The notes under the pieces were generated by a model that was not told the origin of the DNA, did no database searches, and saw nothing but the letters and a program-made list of their open reading frames with translations. The position numbers and the translations under genes were made by a program. 64,000 nucleotides of DNA from Cohnella lupini (GTDB lineage: Bacteria > Bacillota > Bacilli > Paenibacillales > Paenibacillaceae). Positions 52,818 through 61,176 of the stretch are shown in pieces; position 1 is the stretch's first letter, and each line of letters begins with the position of its first letter. The DNA lies in contig NZ_QRDY01000002.1 in assembly GCF_003386205.1 (NCBI RefSeq), positions 372,001 to 436,000 on the forward strand, in the 5' to 3' direction.

Positions 52818-52838
52818 GTAGCGGCACGGTGTGCCGTT
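52818..52838. repeat. Short palindromic repeat, copy B
   Basis: GTAGCGGCACGGTGTGCCGTT, the inverse complement of copy A at 10937-10957 with one mismatch, located between a terminator and the VOC gene. Confidence 0.65.
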
Positions 52839-52903
52839 AAGTGAGCAAGAGAGGGGAATCGGTCTCCGACTCCCCCTCTCCTACTCAGCGTAGCGCTCCT
52901 CGG

Positions 52904-53779
52904 TCAGGCAGCGGAAATTAGCCTGATTTCGATGCCGGAAGGATCCTTTACCATCCAAATGCCCGGTTCTACCTCGCTCGATGCGATTCCAGCTGCCGAT
53001 ATTTTATCGAGCGTGCGCTTAAGCTCCTCTACGGAAGGAAGCGCGATCGTGTAGTACGACAGCCCGGTTCCGTTGGCAGGCGGTTGCGGCGCTCCGACTC
53101 CAGCCCATATATTCATGCCGATATGATGGTGATAACCGCCGGCGGAGATGAAATACGCCCCCATCGTCTTGGAGGCATCGGCGGCTATGTCGAAGCCGAG
53201 AACATCGCAATAGAATGCTCTGGATTTAGCTAGATCGGAAACGTGCAGATGAATATGCCCGAGAATCGTGCCCGAAGATAAACCAGTCCACGGCTTATCG
53301 CCGGCGAGCTCAAGCAATCCCTCGATATCGACCGGATCGGAGCCCATGACGTAATTGCCTAACGCGTCCTTCTTCCACTCCGTTCTTGGCCGGTCTCGGT
53401 AGATCTCGATTCCGTTATTTTCGGGATCCGAGATGTACAGAGCTTCGCTCACCAGATGATCGCCTTGCCCGACTTGGATGCCGGATTCGATCAATCTGCG
53501 GAGCGACAAGCCCAGGGCTTCCCGGCTAGGTACCAGAATGGCGAAATGATATAACCCGGACACGGATCTTCTTGGAACGACCGCGGCATTCGGAACCTCT
53601 TCGAGAATGAGAAAGGCTGTCTTGCCGTCAACGGTAAGAGTAACGAAATCAGGCGACCGGTCTAATATCTGAAAACCGACGACTTCTTGGTAGAACTTAA
53701 TCGAACGATCGAGATCGCGCACTTTCAGCTTGAGCTTTCCAAGCGAGGTATCAGCGTGAATGGATTGAGTCATTTGCAT
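52904..53779 (-). CDS. VOC-family ring-cleavage-type dioxygenase (CatE-like)
   Basis: This 291-residue protein consists of two VOC modules (about 8-130 and 165-290). The first begins LGKLKLKVRDLDRSIKFYQ and the second GHIHLHVSDLAKSRAFYCDV; GGYHHHIGMN and DPSGIEIRL supply metal ligands of the C-terminal module. The arrangement is that of extradiol-type catechol 2,3-dioxygenases such as CatE of Bacillus, part of a quinone/catechol defence. Aromatic substrate is inferred from the family only. Its promoter overlaps a perfect 10-bp palindrome. Confidence 0.88.
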   Translation of the reverse strand: MQMTQSIHADTSLGKLKLKVRDLDRSIKFYQEVVGFQILDRSPDFVTLTVDGKTAFLILEEVPNAAVVPRRSVSGLYHFAILVPSREALGLSLRRLIESGIQVGQGDHLVSEALYISDPENNGIEIYRDRPRTEWKKDALGNYVMGSDPVDIEGLLELAGDKPWTGLSSGTILGHIHLHVSDLAKSRAFYCDVLGFDIAADASKTMGAYFISAGGYHHHIGMNIWAGVGAPQPPANGTGLSYYTIALPSVEELKRTLDKISAAGIASSEVEPGIWMVKDPSGIEIRLISAA

Positions 53780-53823
53780 ATCCCCCTATAGGTTGACGTA
53801 ATCGTATTTAGACACCATCAACT

Positions 53824-53846
53824 TAGTTACTTAATGTAAGTAACTA
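53824..53846 (-). promoter_or_regulatory. Perfect palindrome over the VOC-gene promoter
   Basis: TAGTTACTTA-ATG-TAAGTAACTA is a perfect 10-bp inverted repeat with 3-base spacer, 45 bases before the VOC start. On the minus strand TTGATT, 17 bases and TACATT form a promoter whose -10 box is inside it, as expected for a repressor operator. The repressor gene is not in the window. Confidence 0.7.
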
Positions 53847-53945
53847 TAACAAATAAATCAAATGATGTAAAACACTTTATCTAGGCTATCCGCTCTCTCC
53901 GGCTCATATGATAACAACAGCGAGAACACGCTGGGAGGGGTTTCT

Positions 53946-54869
53946 TTGGCTATTAAACCATTGGCGTTGCAGCAAGGCGATACAGTCGGAATCGTCACGC
54001 TGGGAAGTCCGCTTGCGGCAGAAACGATCGATGCGAGGATCGCATACCTTCGGTCTCTAGGACTTAAAGTTATCGTCGGGCGCTACGTTTACGCGGCTAA
54101 CGGTTTTCTGGCCGGAACCGATCAACAGCGGGCGGAAGATTTAATGGCTATGTTCGCGAACGAAAACGTGAGACTTATCCTGCCTTCGAGAGGCGGCGTA
54201 GGGGTAGAAGGGGTTTTGCCCTATTTGGATTACGATTTTATTCGAAAAAACCCCAAGATCGTCAGCGGGTATAGCGACATCACCATATTATTGAACGTCC
54301 TTGCCCAATTATCCGGAATCGTTACGCTCCATAGCCTGCTGCTCCTCGATTTCAAGCCGGAAACTGCACCCTATAACTTTAACCAATTTTTCACCGCGAC
54401 CTCGTCCGTTACAGTCCCTCGCCCGATCGTGAACCCTCCCGGAAAGCGGCTTATCGGCAAGGTTCCCGGCAATGTCAGCGGAATTCTTGTCGGAGGCAAT
54501 CTGACTTCGTTCGTCGGTTCGCTCGGTACGCCATACGAGATCGACACGAAAGGAAAAATACTCATGCTCGAGGAAGTCCATGAACCGGTGAATACCGTAT
54601 ATCGTTACGTGGAACAGCTCAAGCTTGCCGGGAAATTCGCCGATTGCCGCGGGATCATCATGGGCGAGTGCACGGGCTGCGAAGAAGCTTACGGACAAAC
54701 GTACGAGGATTTGATCGACGATTTCATCGTCCCTCTCGGCAAACCGTTGATAACTAACCTGGCATCAGGCCACGGCACGCTTAAGGCTGCCATCCCGATC
54801 GGAGCTTTCGTTAATATGAACGGGGGAACCGGTACGATTACGCTGCTAGAATCGGCGGTAAGGTACTAA
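53946..54869 (+). CDS. LD-carboxypeptidase (peptidase S66, MccF/LdcA-like)
   Basis: This 307-residue peptidase S66 family protein has the nucleophile Ser110 in SGYSDIT, a Glu in LEEVHEP and a His in SGHGTLKAAIP, forming the Ser-Glu-His triad. SRGGVGVEGVLPYLDYD and GNLTSFVGSLGT are family motifs. Such enzymes trim L,D-peptide bonds of recycled muropeptides or confer immunity to microcin C-like peptides. TTG 53946 follows GGGAGGGG. No signal peptide is present, so it is cytoplasmic. Confidence 0.9.
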   Translation: MAIKPLALQQGDTVGIVTLGSPLAAETIDARIAYLRSLGLKVIVGRYVYAANGFLAGTDQQRAEDLMAMFANENVRLILPSRGGVGVEGVLPYLDYDFIRKNPKIVSGYSDITILLNVLAQLSGIVTLHSLLLLDFKPETAPYNFNQFFTATSSVTVPRPIVNPPGKRLIGKVPGNVSGILVGGNLTSFVGSLGTPYEIDTKGKILMLEEVHEPVNTVYRYVEQLKLAGKFADCRGIIMGECTGCEEAYGQTYEDLIDDFIVPLGKPLITNLASGHGTLKAAIPIGAFVNMNGGTGTITLLESAVRY

Positions 54870-54986
54870 ACGGCAACCGAGCGTCTTTGAAAAATCGTAT
54901 AAATGGTTTACACTTGGGAGACAACCTAACCCCTGTCTCTTTATTTGCGTTATAGCGATGGGCATGGATGGAAGGAGAGAATGAAG

Positions 54987-55574
54987 ATGTCTTTCGTTAG
55001 CGATATTCTGGATTACAATCGACAATTCGTCGAGCAGAGGAAATACGAAAAGTATTTGACGGACAAGTTCCCCGAGAAGAAGGTAGCCATCTTAACCTGC
55101 ATGGATACGCGGTTAGTCGAGCTTCTTCCCAAAGCGCTCAATTTGCGCAACGGCGACGCGAAAATCATTAAAAACGCGGGTGCGATTCTGACCCAACCCT
55201 TCGGCAGCGCGATGAGAAGCATTCTGATCGCCATCCACGAGATGGGAGTGAAGGAAGTGCTCGTTATCGGGCATCACGGCTGCGGTATGACTCAGCTCGA
55301 TTCGGGATTGCTAGTGGAGAAATTCAAGAAAAACGGGATTTCGGAAGAAGTCATCGACACGCTGGAAAACTCCGGTATTCGCATGGACCGCTTCCTGAAA
55401 GGCTTCGATCGTCCGGAAGACGGCGTAAAACATAGCATCGAAATCATTCGTAAGCACCCGCTCGTCCCGTCGTACATTCCCGTGCACGGCTTCATTATTC
55501 ATCCCGATACGGGAGGTCTTGAATTGATAAGCGACGGGTACGAGGCGTGCGGCAAAGGAGTCGAACAAGGATGA
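54987..55574 (+). CDS. Beta-class carbonic anhydrase
   Basis: This 195-residue enzyme interconverts CO2 and bicarbonate. Zinc ligands are Cys38 (LTCMDTRLVE, with Asp40 and Arg42), His96 and Cys99 (GHHGCGM). The length and motif spacing are those of the short YtiB-type beta-anhydrases of Firmicutes. ATG 54987 lies nine bases after AAGGAG; ATG 54981 is too close. The stop overlaps the aldo/keto reductase start (ATGA), so the two are coupled, though no metabolic link is obvious. Confidence 0.92.
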   Translation: MSFVSDILDYNRQFVEQRKYEKYLTDKFPEKKVAILTCMDTRLVELLPKALNLRNGDAKIIKNAGAILTQPFGSAMRSILIAIHEMGVKEVLVIGHHGCGMTQLDSGLLVEKFKKNGISEEVIDTLENSGIRMDRFLKGFDRPEDGVKHSIEIIRKHPLVPSYIPVHGFIIHPDTGGLELISDGYEACGKGVEQG

Positions 55575-56515
55575 AGTACCGCAAATTAGGTAAAAACGGT
55601 CCGGAAATCTCCGTGATCGGATTCGGGTCTTGGGCAATCGGAGGCGGAGGCTGGGCTAGCGCTTGGGGAAGCCAGGACGACCGGTTATCGATCGAGAGCG
55701 TGCGCGCCGCACTGGACGCGGGAGTAACCTTCTACGATACCGCTGCCGTTTACGGGCTCGGACACTCCGAAGAGGTCATCGGCCAAGCCTTAAAGGGAGA
55801 CCGCGACAAGGTCGTCCTGGCGACGAAATGCGGCTTGGTATGGGACGAGTCTAACGCCGTCACTCGGAGCGGCACTTACGATTCGATCATTCATGAAGCG
55901 GAATTATCGTTGAGACGGCTTGGCACGGATTATATCGACTTATATCAAATGCACTGGCCGGCCGAGAATGCTCCGGCGGAAGAAACGATGCGCGCCATGG
56001 ATAAGCTCGTGCAGGACGGCAAAGTGCGATACGTCGGAGTCAGCAATTACGATGTTCCGCTTCTGCAGAAATCCCTGAGCGTGAGACATGTCGACTCCGT
56101 GCAGCCGCCGTACTCGATCCTGCGTCCCGCTATCGAGCAAGAGTTGTTGCCCTTCTGCCTAGAGAAGGGAATCGGCGTAGTGGCCTATAGTCCACTGGCT
56201 TCCGGATTACTGTCCGGCAATTATACTTACGATACCAAGTTCGGGGAAGACGATTGGCGTTCCCGTAACAAGGCTCATACAGGCGATAGTTTAAGGGGTA
56301 ACGTCGATCGCGCGGAGCAGCTAAAAGCAATCGCGGCTAGATTCGATATCACGTTGCCGCAGCTCGCGATCGCTTACGTACTGGCGCATCCCGCGTTGAC
56401 TAGCGCGATCGTCGGCGTTCGCAAACCGAGCCACATCTTGAGCGTATTACCTGCGACGGATGTCCAACTAGACGACGATACGCTTGCCGAAATTCGCGCG
56501 ATCGCAAATTCATAA
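55571..56515 (+). CDS. Aldo/keto reductase
   Basis: This 314-residue NADPH-dependent oxidoreductase of the AKR family has catalytic Asp and Tyr in FYDTAAVYG, Lys in VVLATKCGL and His in YQMHWP. The C-terminal NADPH loop contains ALTSAIVGVRKPSH. It reduces aldehydes or ketones; substrate unknown. ATG 55571 overlaps the carbonic anhydrase stop, with AAAGGAG upstream. A terminator follows. Confidence 0.92.
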   Translation: MKYRKLGKNGPEISVIGFGSWAIGGGGWASAWGSQDDRLSIESVRAALDAGVTFYDTAAVYGLGHSEEVIGQALKGDRDKVVLATKCGLVWDESNAVTRSGTYDSIIHEAELSLRRLGTDYIDLYQMHWPAENAPAEETMRAMDKLVQDGKVRYVGVSNYDVPLLQKSLSVRHVDSVQPPYSILRPAIEQELLPFCLEKGIGVVAYSPLASGLLSGNYTYDTKFGEDDWRSRNKAHTGDSLRGNVDRAEQLKAIAARFDITLPQLAIAYVLAHPALTSAIVGVRKPSHILSVLPATDVQLDDDTLAEIRAIANS

Positions 56516-56528
56516 CAGCTTCAACGGA

Positions 56529-56560
56529 AAGAGTTCCTCGGCCGAGGAGCTCTTTTTTTT
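56529..56560 (+). terminator. Rho-independent terminator
   Basis: AAGAGTTCCTCGG / CCGAGGAGCTCTT followed by T6, after the aldo/keto reductase gene. Confidence 0.92.
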
Positions 56561-56661
56561 CTATTAAACAATCCGCAAAGTTACCATTTTGATTCAAATG
56601 GGCATAATAGGGCTATTGAACTCAGTAGATTATAAAAGCAAAGAAAATGGAGGAAATAATA

Positions 56662-57225
56662 ATGAAACGCTCAACGATTACTTGGCTTGTGGTTGGCGCG
56701 ATCGTGCTGATCGTGATTTTGTCCGCGGTTAGCTCGTATAACGGCTTGGTTTCGTCCGAGAACGCGGTGGACAACAAATCCGCGCAGATCGATACGCAGC
56801 TTCAGCGCCGGGAAGACGTCATTCCGAACTTGGTGAATACGGTCAAAGGATATGCCGCTCACGAGAAGGAAGTATTTCAATCGATCGCGGACGCGCGAAG
56901 CAAGCTGGCCGGCGCGGGAACGACGGCCGAGAAAGCGGCGGCTAACGGCGAGCTCGAAGGCGCGTTATCCCGATTGCTCGTCGTCGTCGAGAATTATCCG
57001 AACTTGAAGGCGGATGCCCAATTTACCCGCTTGATGGACGAGCTGTCCGGAACGGAAAACAGAATCGCGGTCGCCCGGCAAGATTACAATAACACGGTGA
57101 CCGCTTACAATTCGAAAATAAGGAAGTTCCCCGCGGCGATCTACTCCTCGTTGTTCGGCTTCGAGAAAAAAGATCTATTCCAAGCGGCGCCGGGCGCGGA
57201 AACCGTGCCTGACGTACAATTCTGA
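56662..57225 (+). CDS. LemA-family membrane protein
   Basis: This 187-residue protein has an N-terminal membrane helix (about 6-25) and a LemA-type helical bundle. Hallmarks are NGLVSSENAVDNKSAQIDTQ, LQRREDVIPNLVNTVKGYAA, and RIAVARQDYNNTVTAYNSKI followed by RKFPA. LemA proteins are membrane-linked scaffold-like proteins of unclear role. ATG 56662 follows TGGAGG. The gene precedes the TPM-domain gene by two bases, the usual pairing, and they probably act together. Confidence 0.93.
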   Translation: MKRSTITWLVVGAIVLIVILSAVSSYNGLVSSENAVDNKSAQIDTQLQRREDVIPNLVNTVKGYAAHEKEVFQSIADARSKLAGAGTTAEKAAANGELEGALSRLLVVVENYPNLKADAQFTRLMDELSGTENRIAVARQDYNNTVTAYNSKIRKFPAAIYSSLFGFEKKDLFQAAPGAETVPDVQF

Positions 57226-57227
57226 CG

Positions 57228-58010
57228 ATGGCCGGCCTTAGATCGACCGCTAAAAGAATAGCCCTTCTCGGGATCCTGTCGTTCGGGTTACTTGCGTTGT
57301 CGGCGGGCAACGCGAATGCTAAGGTCGACCCTCGTTTCGGCGTTTACGTCCAGGACGGCGCAAGCGCGATCTCCTCGCAAACGCAGGAGCAGATGTACAG
57401 CAGAGCGATCTGGCTGCACGAACGTACGGGGACGGCTCAGGTCGGAGTCGTTACGACGAACACGCTTAACGATCGTACTTTAGAGGATTTCGCGGTATCC
57501 AAGTTTCGTGAGCTTGGGCTAGGCAGCAAGGAAAGAAACGATGGAGTGCTACTGCTGTATTCGGCATCGGACCGTCATGTGCGGATCGAGGTGGGATACG
57601 GGCTCGAGGGACGTATTAACGATGGTAAAGCCGGAGCCATCCTGGATCAATACTTCGTGCCGAATAGAGACGCAGGCCGTCTTGACCTGGCCTTCTCCCA
57701 GACGCAGAGCGCTATCGTCAACGAGGTCGCGGCGGAATACGGCTTGGATGCTTCGGGCGTCATGGATGAGGGAATGCCTCCTCTATCCGGACCGGCCGGC
57801 GACGGAGGCGGGTTCTTCTCCGGGATGCCTACCTTCGTTAAGATACTGATCGGGATAGGCGTAGCTTTTCTCATTTTCCTTGATTTCAAGTTCACTGGCG
57901 GCATGATTACCTTCTCCGTTATCAATCTGCTTGGCCGCAGGGGAGGATCCGGAGGCGGCGGAGGCAGAGGAGGAGGAGGCTCGTCCGGGGGAGGCGGAGC
58001 AAGCAGATAA
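57228..58010 (+). CDS. TPM-domain (YgcG-like) membrane protein
   Basis: This 260-residue protein has a signal-like N-terminus (about 10-30), a TPM domain (about 35-175; YVQDGASAISSQTQEQ, ALVLLYSA-type core as GVLLLYSASDRHVRIEVGYG and EGRINDGKAGAILDQYF), a membrane helix (about 205-230) and a Gly/Arg/Ser-rich tail. TPM proteins next to LemA are widespread and are thought to act in membrane or photosystem-type repair; the reaction is not known here. It starts two bases after the LemA stop with no separate ribosome site spacing. A terminator follows. Confidence 0.9.
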   Translation: MAGLRSTAKRIALLGILSFGLLALSAGNANAKVDPRFGVYVQDGASAISSQTQEQMYSRAIWLHERTGTAQVGVVTTNTLNDRTLEDFAVSKFRELGLGSKERNDGVLLLYSASDRHVRIEVGYGLEGRINDGKAGAILDQYFVPNRDAGRLDLAFSQTQSAIVNEVAAEYGLDASGVMDEGMPPLSGPAGDGGGFFSGMPTFVKILIGIGVAFLIFLDFKFTGGMITFSVINLLGRRGGSGGGGGRGGGGSSGGGGASR

Positions 58011-58014
58011 TTGT

Positions 58015-58052
58015 AAAGTCCGGAACCCGGAAACGGGATTTCGGGCTTTTTT
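58015..58052 (+). terminator. Rho-independent terminator
   Basis: AAAGTCCGGAACCCG / CGGGATTTCGGGCTTT followed by T's after the TPM gene. Confidence 0.75.
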
Positions 58053-58107
58053 GCGGTCAATAGGATGATGTTGCAGGAACAGGACTAAAATTGTAGAAAG
58101 GTATAGA

Positions 58108-61100
58108 ATGTCCCCGAAAGATCGGACAAACAGGCGGAAGAATTCGGGTGAACCCATGAAATGGAAAACTTGCTCCATACTTATCGCGTTCGTGATCGTA
58201 TATAGTCTTCGTTTCTATTGGCAGTACGGATTGGATAGGGAGCTTCCGCAAGCGAAAGCCGGCGTATTGGATTTGTCCGGTTGGGATGCGCAATCCGGAA
58301 AGGTGGTTTCGCTGCGGGGAGATTGGTTATTCGTTCCGGGTAAGTTTATCGCCCCGGAGGCAGGACAGCTCCTAGGAAATATCGAGGGAGAACGCGAGCT
58401 GAAGGTTCCCGGCGCTTGGGATCGCGAATTGGGCGAGGAGCGTTCGACCACCTACGGGTTCGGAACGTACAGGCTGAGAATTCTCCTCCCGGACAATACC
58501 GCCGGAAAGTACGGCATTCGCGCGCAAGTGATTAGAACGGCCCACAAATTATACGTTAACGGGGAGCTCCTCGGACAAAAAGGCGAACCGGGGGCCGACG
58601 CCGCTTCTTCGCGGCCTCGGGTATCTCCGTACATCGTAAGCTTCTCGACGGACATGAAGGAAGCGGAGATCGTGATTCAGGCGTCCAACTTCCATTACGG
58701 CCGTCTTGGCGGGATTTTCGACGATATCCAGTTCGGATCGGCAGAATCGATCAATCGATACGGCGAGATTCAACTCGTGGGCAACAATCTCTTAATGGGA
58801 TTCTACGCGATGAGCGGCTTATTCTTTATCATCTTGTACCTCTTCCGAAGAATTAGCAGGGAGCTGCTCTATTTCAGTTCGTTTTTCTGGATGTCTCTGC
58901 TATTCTGGAGCACGCACGAAGAACGGCTTCTGTTCTGGCTGCTGCCCGGGATCGATTACGAATGGCAAACCAAGCTTCAATCCCTGCCTTCTCTCGGATT
59001 ATTTCTGTTTTTGTTCCTGTTCGTCCGCGCTTTATTCCCGCGAATCGGCAATCGGAAGCTGGACAAGTTTGCCGTCGGTTTAACTTTGGCGACGGCCTGC
59101 CTCGTTTTGTTTACGCAAGTCGACTTTTACTCTCGGTTCGAGCTAGTCATGATATCCGTCGATGGCGTCCTGCTATTCTATTCTTTCTATATTCTGATTA
59201 GGGGAAGCTTCAAGAGCAATAACGATTTCGTTTTCTCCGCGATCGCCGCGATATGTATTTTGATGGAATCGTTCATGCAGGGAATATTCTATATGGGCTT
59301 CGTGCCGGATAGGGGGTTTCCGCCGATCGAGCGCATCGGATTCATCGTTTCGATGGCCATGCTCATCGCCAAACGCTTCTTTACGAACATGGAGCAAGTG
59401 GAAATCATGTCGAAGCGGCTATTGCTTGCCGACCGATTAAAGAACGATTTTCTGGTTAATACCTCGAATGAGATCAGGGTACCCCTTCATGGGCTGATCA
59501 ACCTAGCCCAAATTATGATCGACGAGGGCGGGCTGAAGGAAACGAGGCAGGAAGAACGGCTTTCCCTAATGGTATCCACGGGAAGAAGGCTCGTACATCT
59601 GTTGAACGACATTCTTGACCTGTCCAAGATCAACGACAGCGGAGTCGAGCTGTCGCTTCGTCCGGTCGACGTTCGCATGACGATCAACGGAGTTCTGGAA
59701 GTCATGCGGTACATGACGGATAAAGCGGCAGTGAACTTCGTGAATCTAACCGAGCCCGGCATACCTTACGTACAGGCGGACGAACAGAGGTTGATGCAAA
59801 TTTTGTTCAATCTGCTGCACTATACCGTTAAGTCCGGCGCGGAGGGCATTATCCCCGTGAAGGCAGAGTTCAAGGGGGGACCCAAGGAGGTAGTCGTCAC
59901 GATAGACGCGTTATTCCAAGGGAACGTTCCGAACAACGAATTGCCGGAAGCAGAGCTCAACCTGAACATTAGCCGGAAGTTAATCGAGCTTCATGGAGGT
60001 ACTTTCGCGGAACATACATCTAGACACTCGGGGATGGAGCTGCGTTTCACGTTGCCCTTATCGGACAATCAGGAAGTCGTCCTTAGCGAATTGACCAGGG
60101 GAAACCCGGAAGCCGAGGAGGAACTTTACTCGATGGTCGCGGCTACCGCGGCTCCGTCCGATTTGCCTATCGATGCTCCCAAGGTATTGATCGTCGACGA
60201 TGATCCGGTAAACTTGAAGATCATGGAGGAGCTTCTTGCGCTGGAGGGCCTGAAGGTGACGGCGGTCATGGATGGCATTGAAGGGCTGAAAGCATGGGAG
60301 AGGGGAACCGATTGGGATCTTGTCGTTCTCGACGTCATGCTTCCGGGCATGTCGGGTTACGATTTGTGCAGGCAGATCAGAAGCAGGAATTCCTTCTACG
60401 ATTTGCCGGTGCTCTTCTTGACGTCCCGCATTCAGCCCGCCGATCTTCTTGTCGGTTTCGACGCTGGAGCGAACGACTATGTCACTCAGCCGATCGACGC
60501 TTCCGAGTTCCGGGCGAGGACCAGAACGTTGCTGCGGATGAAGCAATCGATACGCGATCAATTGCATATGGAGATGGCGCTGATCCAGGCTCAGATCAAA
60601 CCGCATTTTCTGTACAACACGTTGAATACGATTGCCAGCTTAAGCGAGATCGATCCGGAGAAAACCCGCGAGCTGCTGAACGACTTCGGAAGTTATCTAA
60701 GAAGCAGCTTCGATATGAGAAACTTGGACAAGAAGGTGCCTTTCTCCAAGGAATGGACGCTAGTAGAGTCGTATTTGCAGATCGAGCAGGCGAGATTCGG
60801 GAATCGGATGAAAGTAACGACGGCGTTGCCGGATAATCTCCAATTCGGAATTCCTCCGCTCTCTATACAGCCGATCGTCGAGAATGCGCTGAGGCATGGA
60901 ATATTACCCCGATTCGAGGGGGGGAACCTGCTGATCGCGGTATCGGAGGAAGTCGGAGGTTATCGGATTATCGTCAGGGACGACGGGGTCGGATTTGCCT
61001 CGGATAAGATCGAAGCCGTATTATCGGGCACGTACCGTTCGGGTATCGGACTTCTGAACGTACACAGGCGACTATTGAATACATTCGGCGAGGGATTGAT

Positions 61101-61176
61101 CATAGAAAGCAAAGAAGGACTCGGTACCGAAGTAAGCTTTCGAATACCGGCGGCCAAGGAGGAAACGGAATTATGA
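58108..61176 (+). CDS. 7TM hybrid sensor kinase with two kinase cores and a receiver domain
   Basis: This 1022-residue protein has an N-terminal membrane anchor, an extracytoplasmic beta-rich domain (about 50-215) like the sensory domains of 7TMR-DISM proteins, and seven hydrophobic helices (about 230-425). Next is a HisKA-like segment where the usual phosphorylated His is Asn454 (NTSNEIRVPLHG), plus a degenerate ATPase domain (about 545-650). A receiver domain follows (Asp742; Gln794 replaces the usual Lys in VTQPID). The C-terminus is a LytS/YesM-type kinase with His833 (QIKPHFLYNTLN) and ATPase motif QPIVENALRHG. Only the last core looks active. It overlaps the next response-regulator gene by four bases. 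The start may be ATG 58156. Confidence 0.88.
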   Translation: MSPKDRTNRRKNSGEPMKWKTCSILIAFVIVYSLRFYWQYGLDRELPQAKAGVLDLSGWDAQSGKVVSLRGDWLFVPGKFIAPEAGQLLGNIEGERELKVPGAWDRELGEERSTTYGFGTYRLRILLPDNTAGKYGIRAQVIRTAHKLYVNGELLGQKGEPGADAASSRPRVSPYIVSFSTDMKEAEIVIQASNFHYGRLGGIFDDIQFGSAESINRYGEIQLVGNNLLMGFYAMSGLFFIILYLFRRISRELLYFSSFFWMSLLFWSTHEERLLFWLLPGIDYEWQTKLQSLPSLGLFLFLFLFVRALFPRIGNRKLDKFAVGLTLATACLVLFTQVDFYSRFELVMISVDGVLLFYSFYILIRGSFKSNNDFVFSAIAAICILMESFMQGIFYMGFVPDRGFPPIERIGFIVSMAMLIAKRFFTNMEQVEIMSKRLLLADRLKNDFLVNTSNEIRVPLHGLINLAQIMIDEGGLKETRQEERLSLMVSTGRRLVHLLNDILDLSKINDSGVELSLRPVDVRMTINGVLEVMRYMTDKAAVNFVNLTEPGIPYVQADEQRLMQILFNLLHYTVKSGAEGIIPVKAEFKGGPKEVVVTIDALFQGNVPNNELPEAELNLNISRKLIELHGGTFAEHTSRHSGMELRFTLPLSDNQEVVLSELTRGNPEAEEELYSMVAATAAPSDLPIDAPKVLIVDDDPVNLKIMEELLALEGLKVTAVMDGIEGLKAWERGTDWDLVVLDVMLPGMSGYDLCRQIRSRNSFYDLPVLFLTSRIQPADLLVGFDAGANDYVTQPIDASEFRARTRTLLRMKQSIRDQLHMEMALIQAQIKPHFLYNTLNTIASLSEIDPEKTRELLNDFGSYLRSSFDMRNLDKKVPFSKEWTLVESYLQIEQARFGNRMKVTTALPDNLQFGIPPLSIQPIVENALRHGILPRFEGGNLLIAVSEEVGGYRIIVRDDGVGFASDKIEAVLSGTYRSGIGLLNVHRRLLNTFGEGLIIESKEGLGTEVSFRIPAAKEETEL

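Noticed and set aside
52849..52880. Terminator of the VOC gene
   Set aside because: A stem (GAGAGGGGA / TCCCCCTCTC) is present on the correct side but lacks a T tail on the minus strand, so it is only a hairpin.
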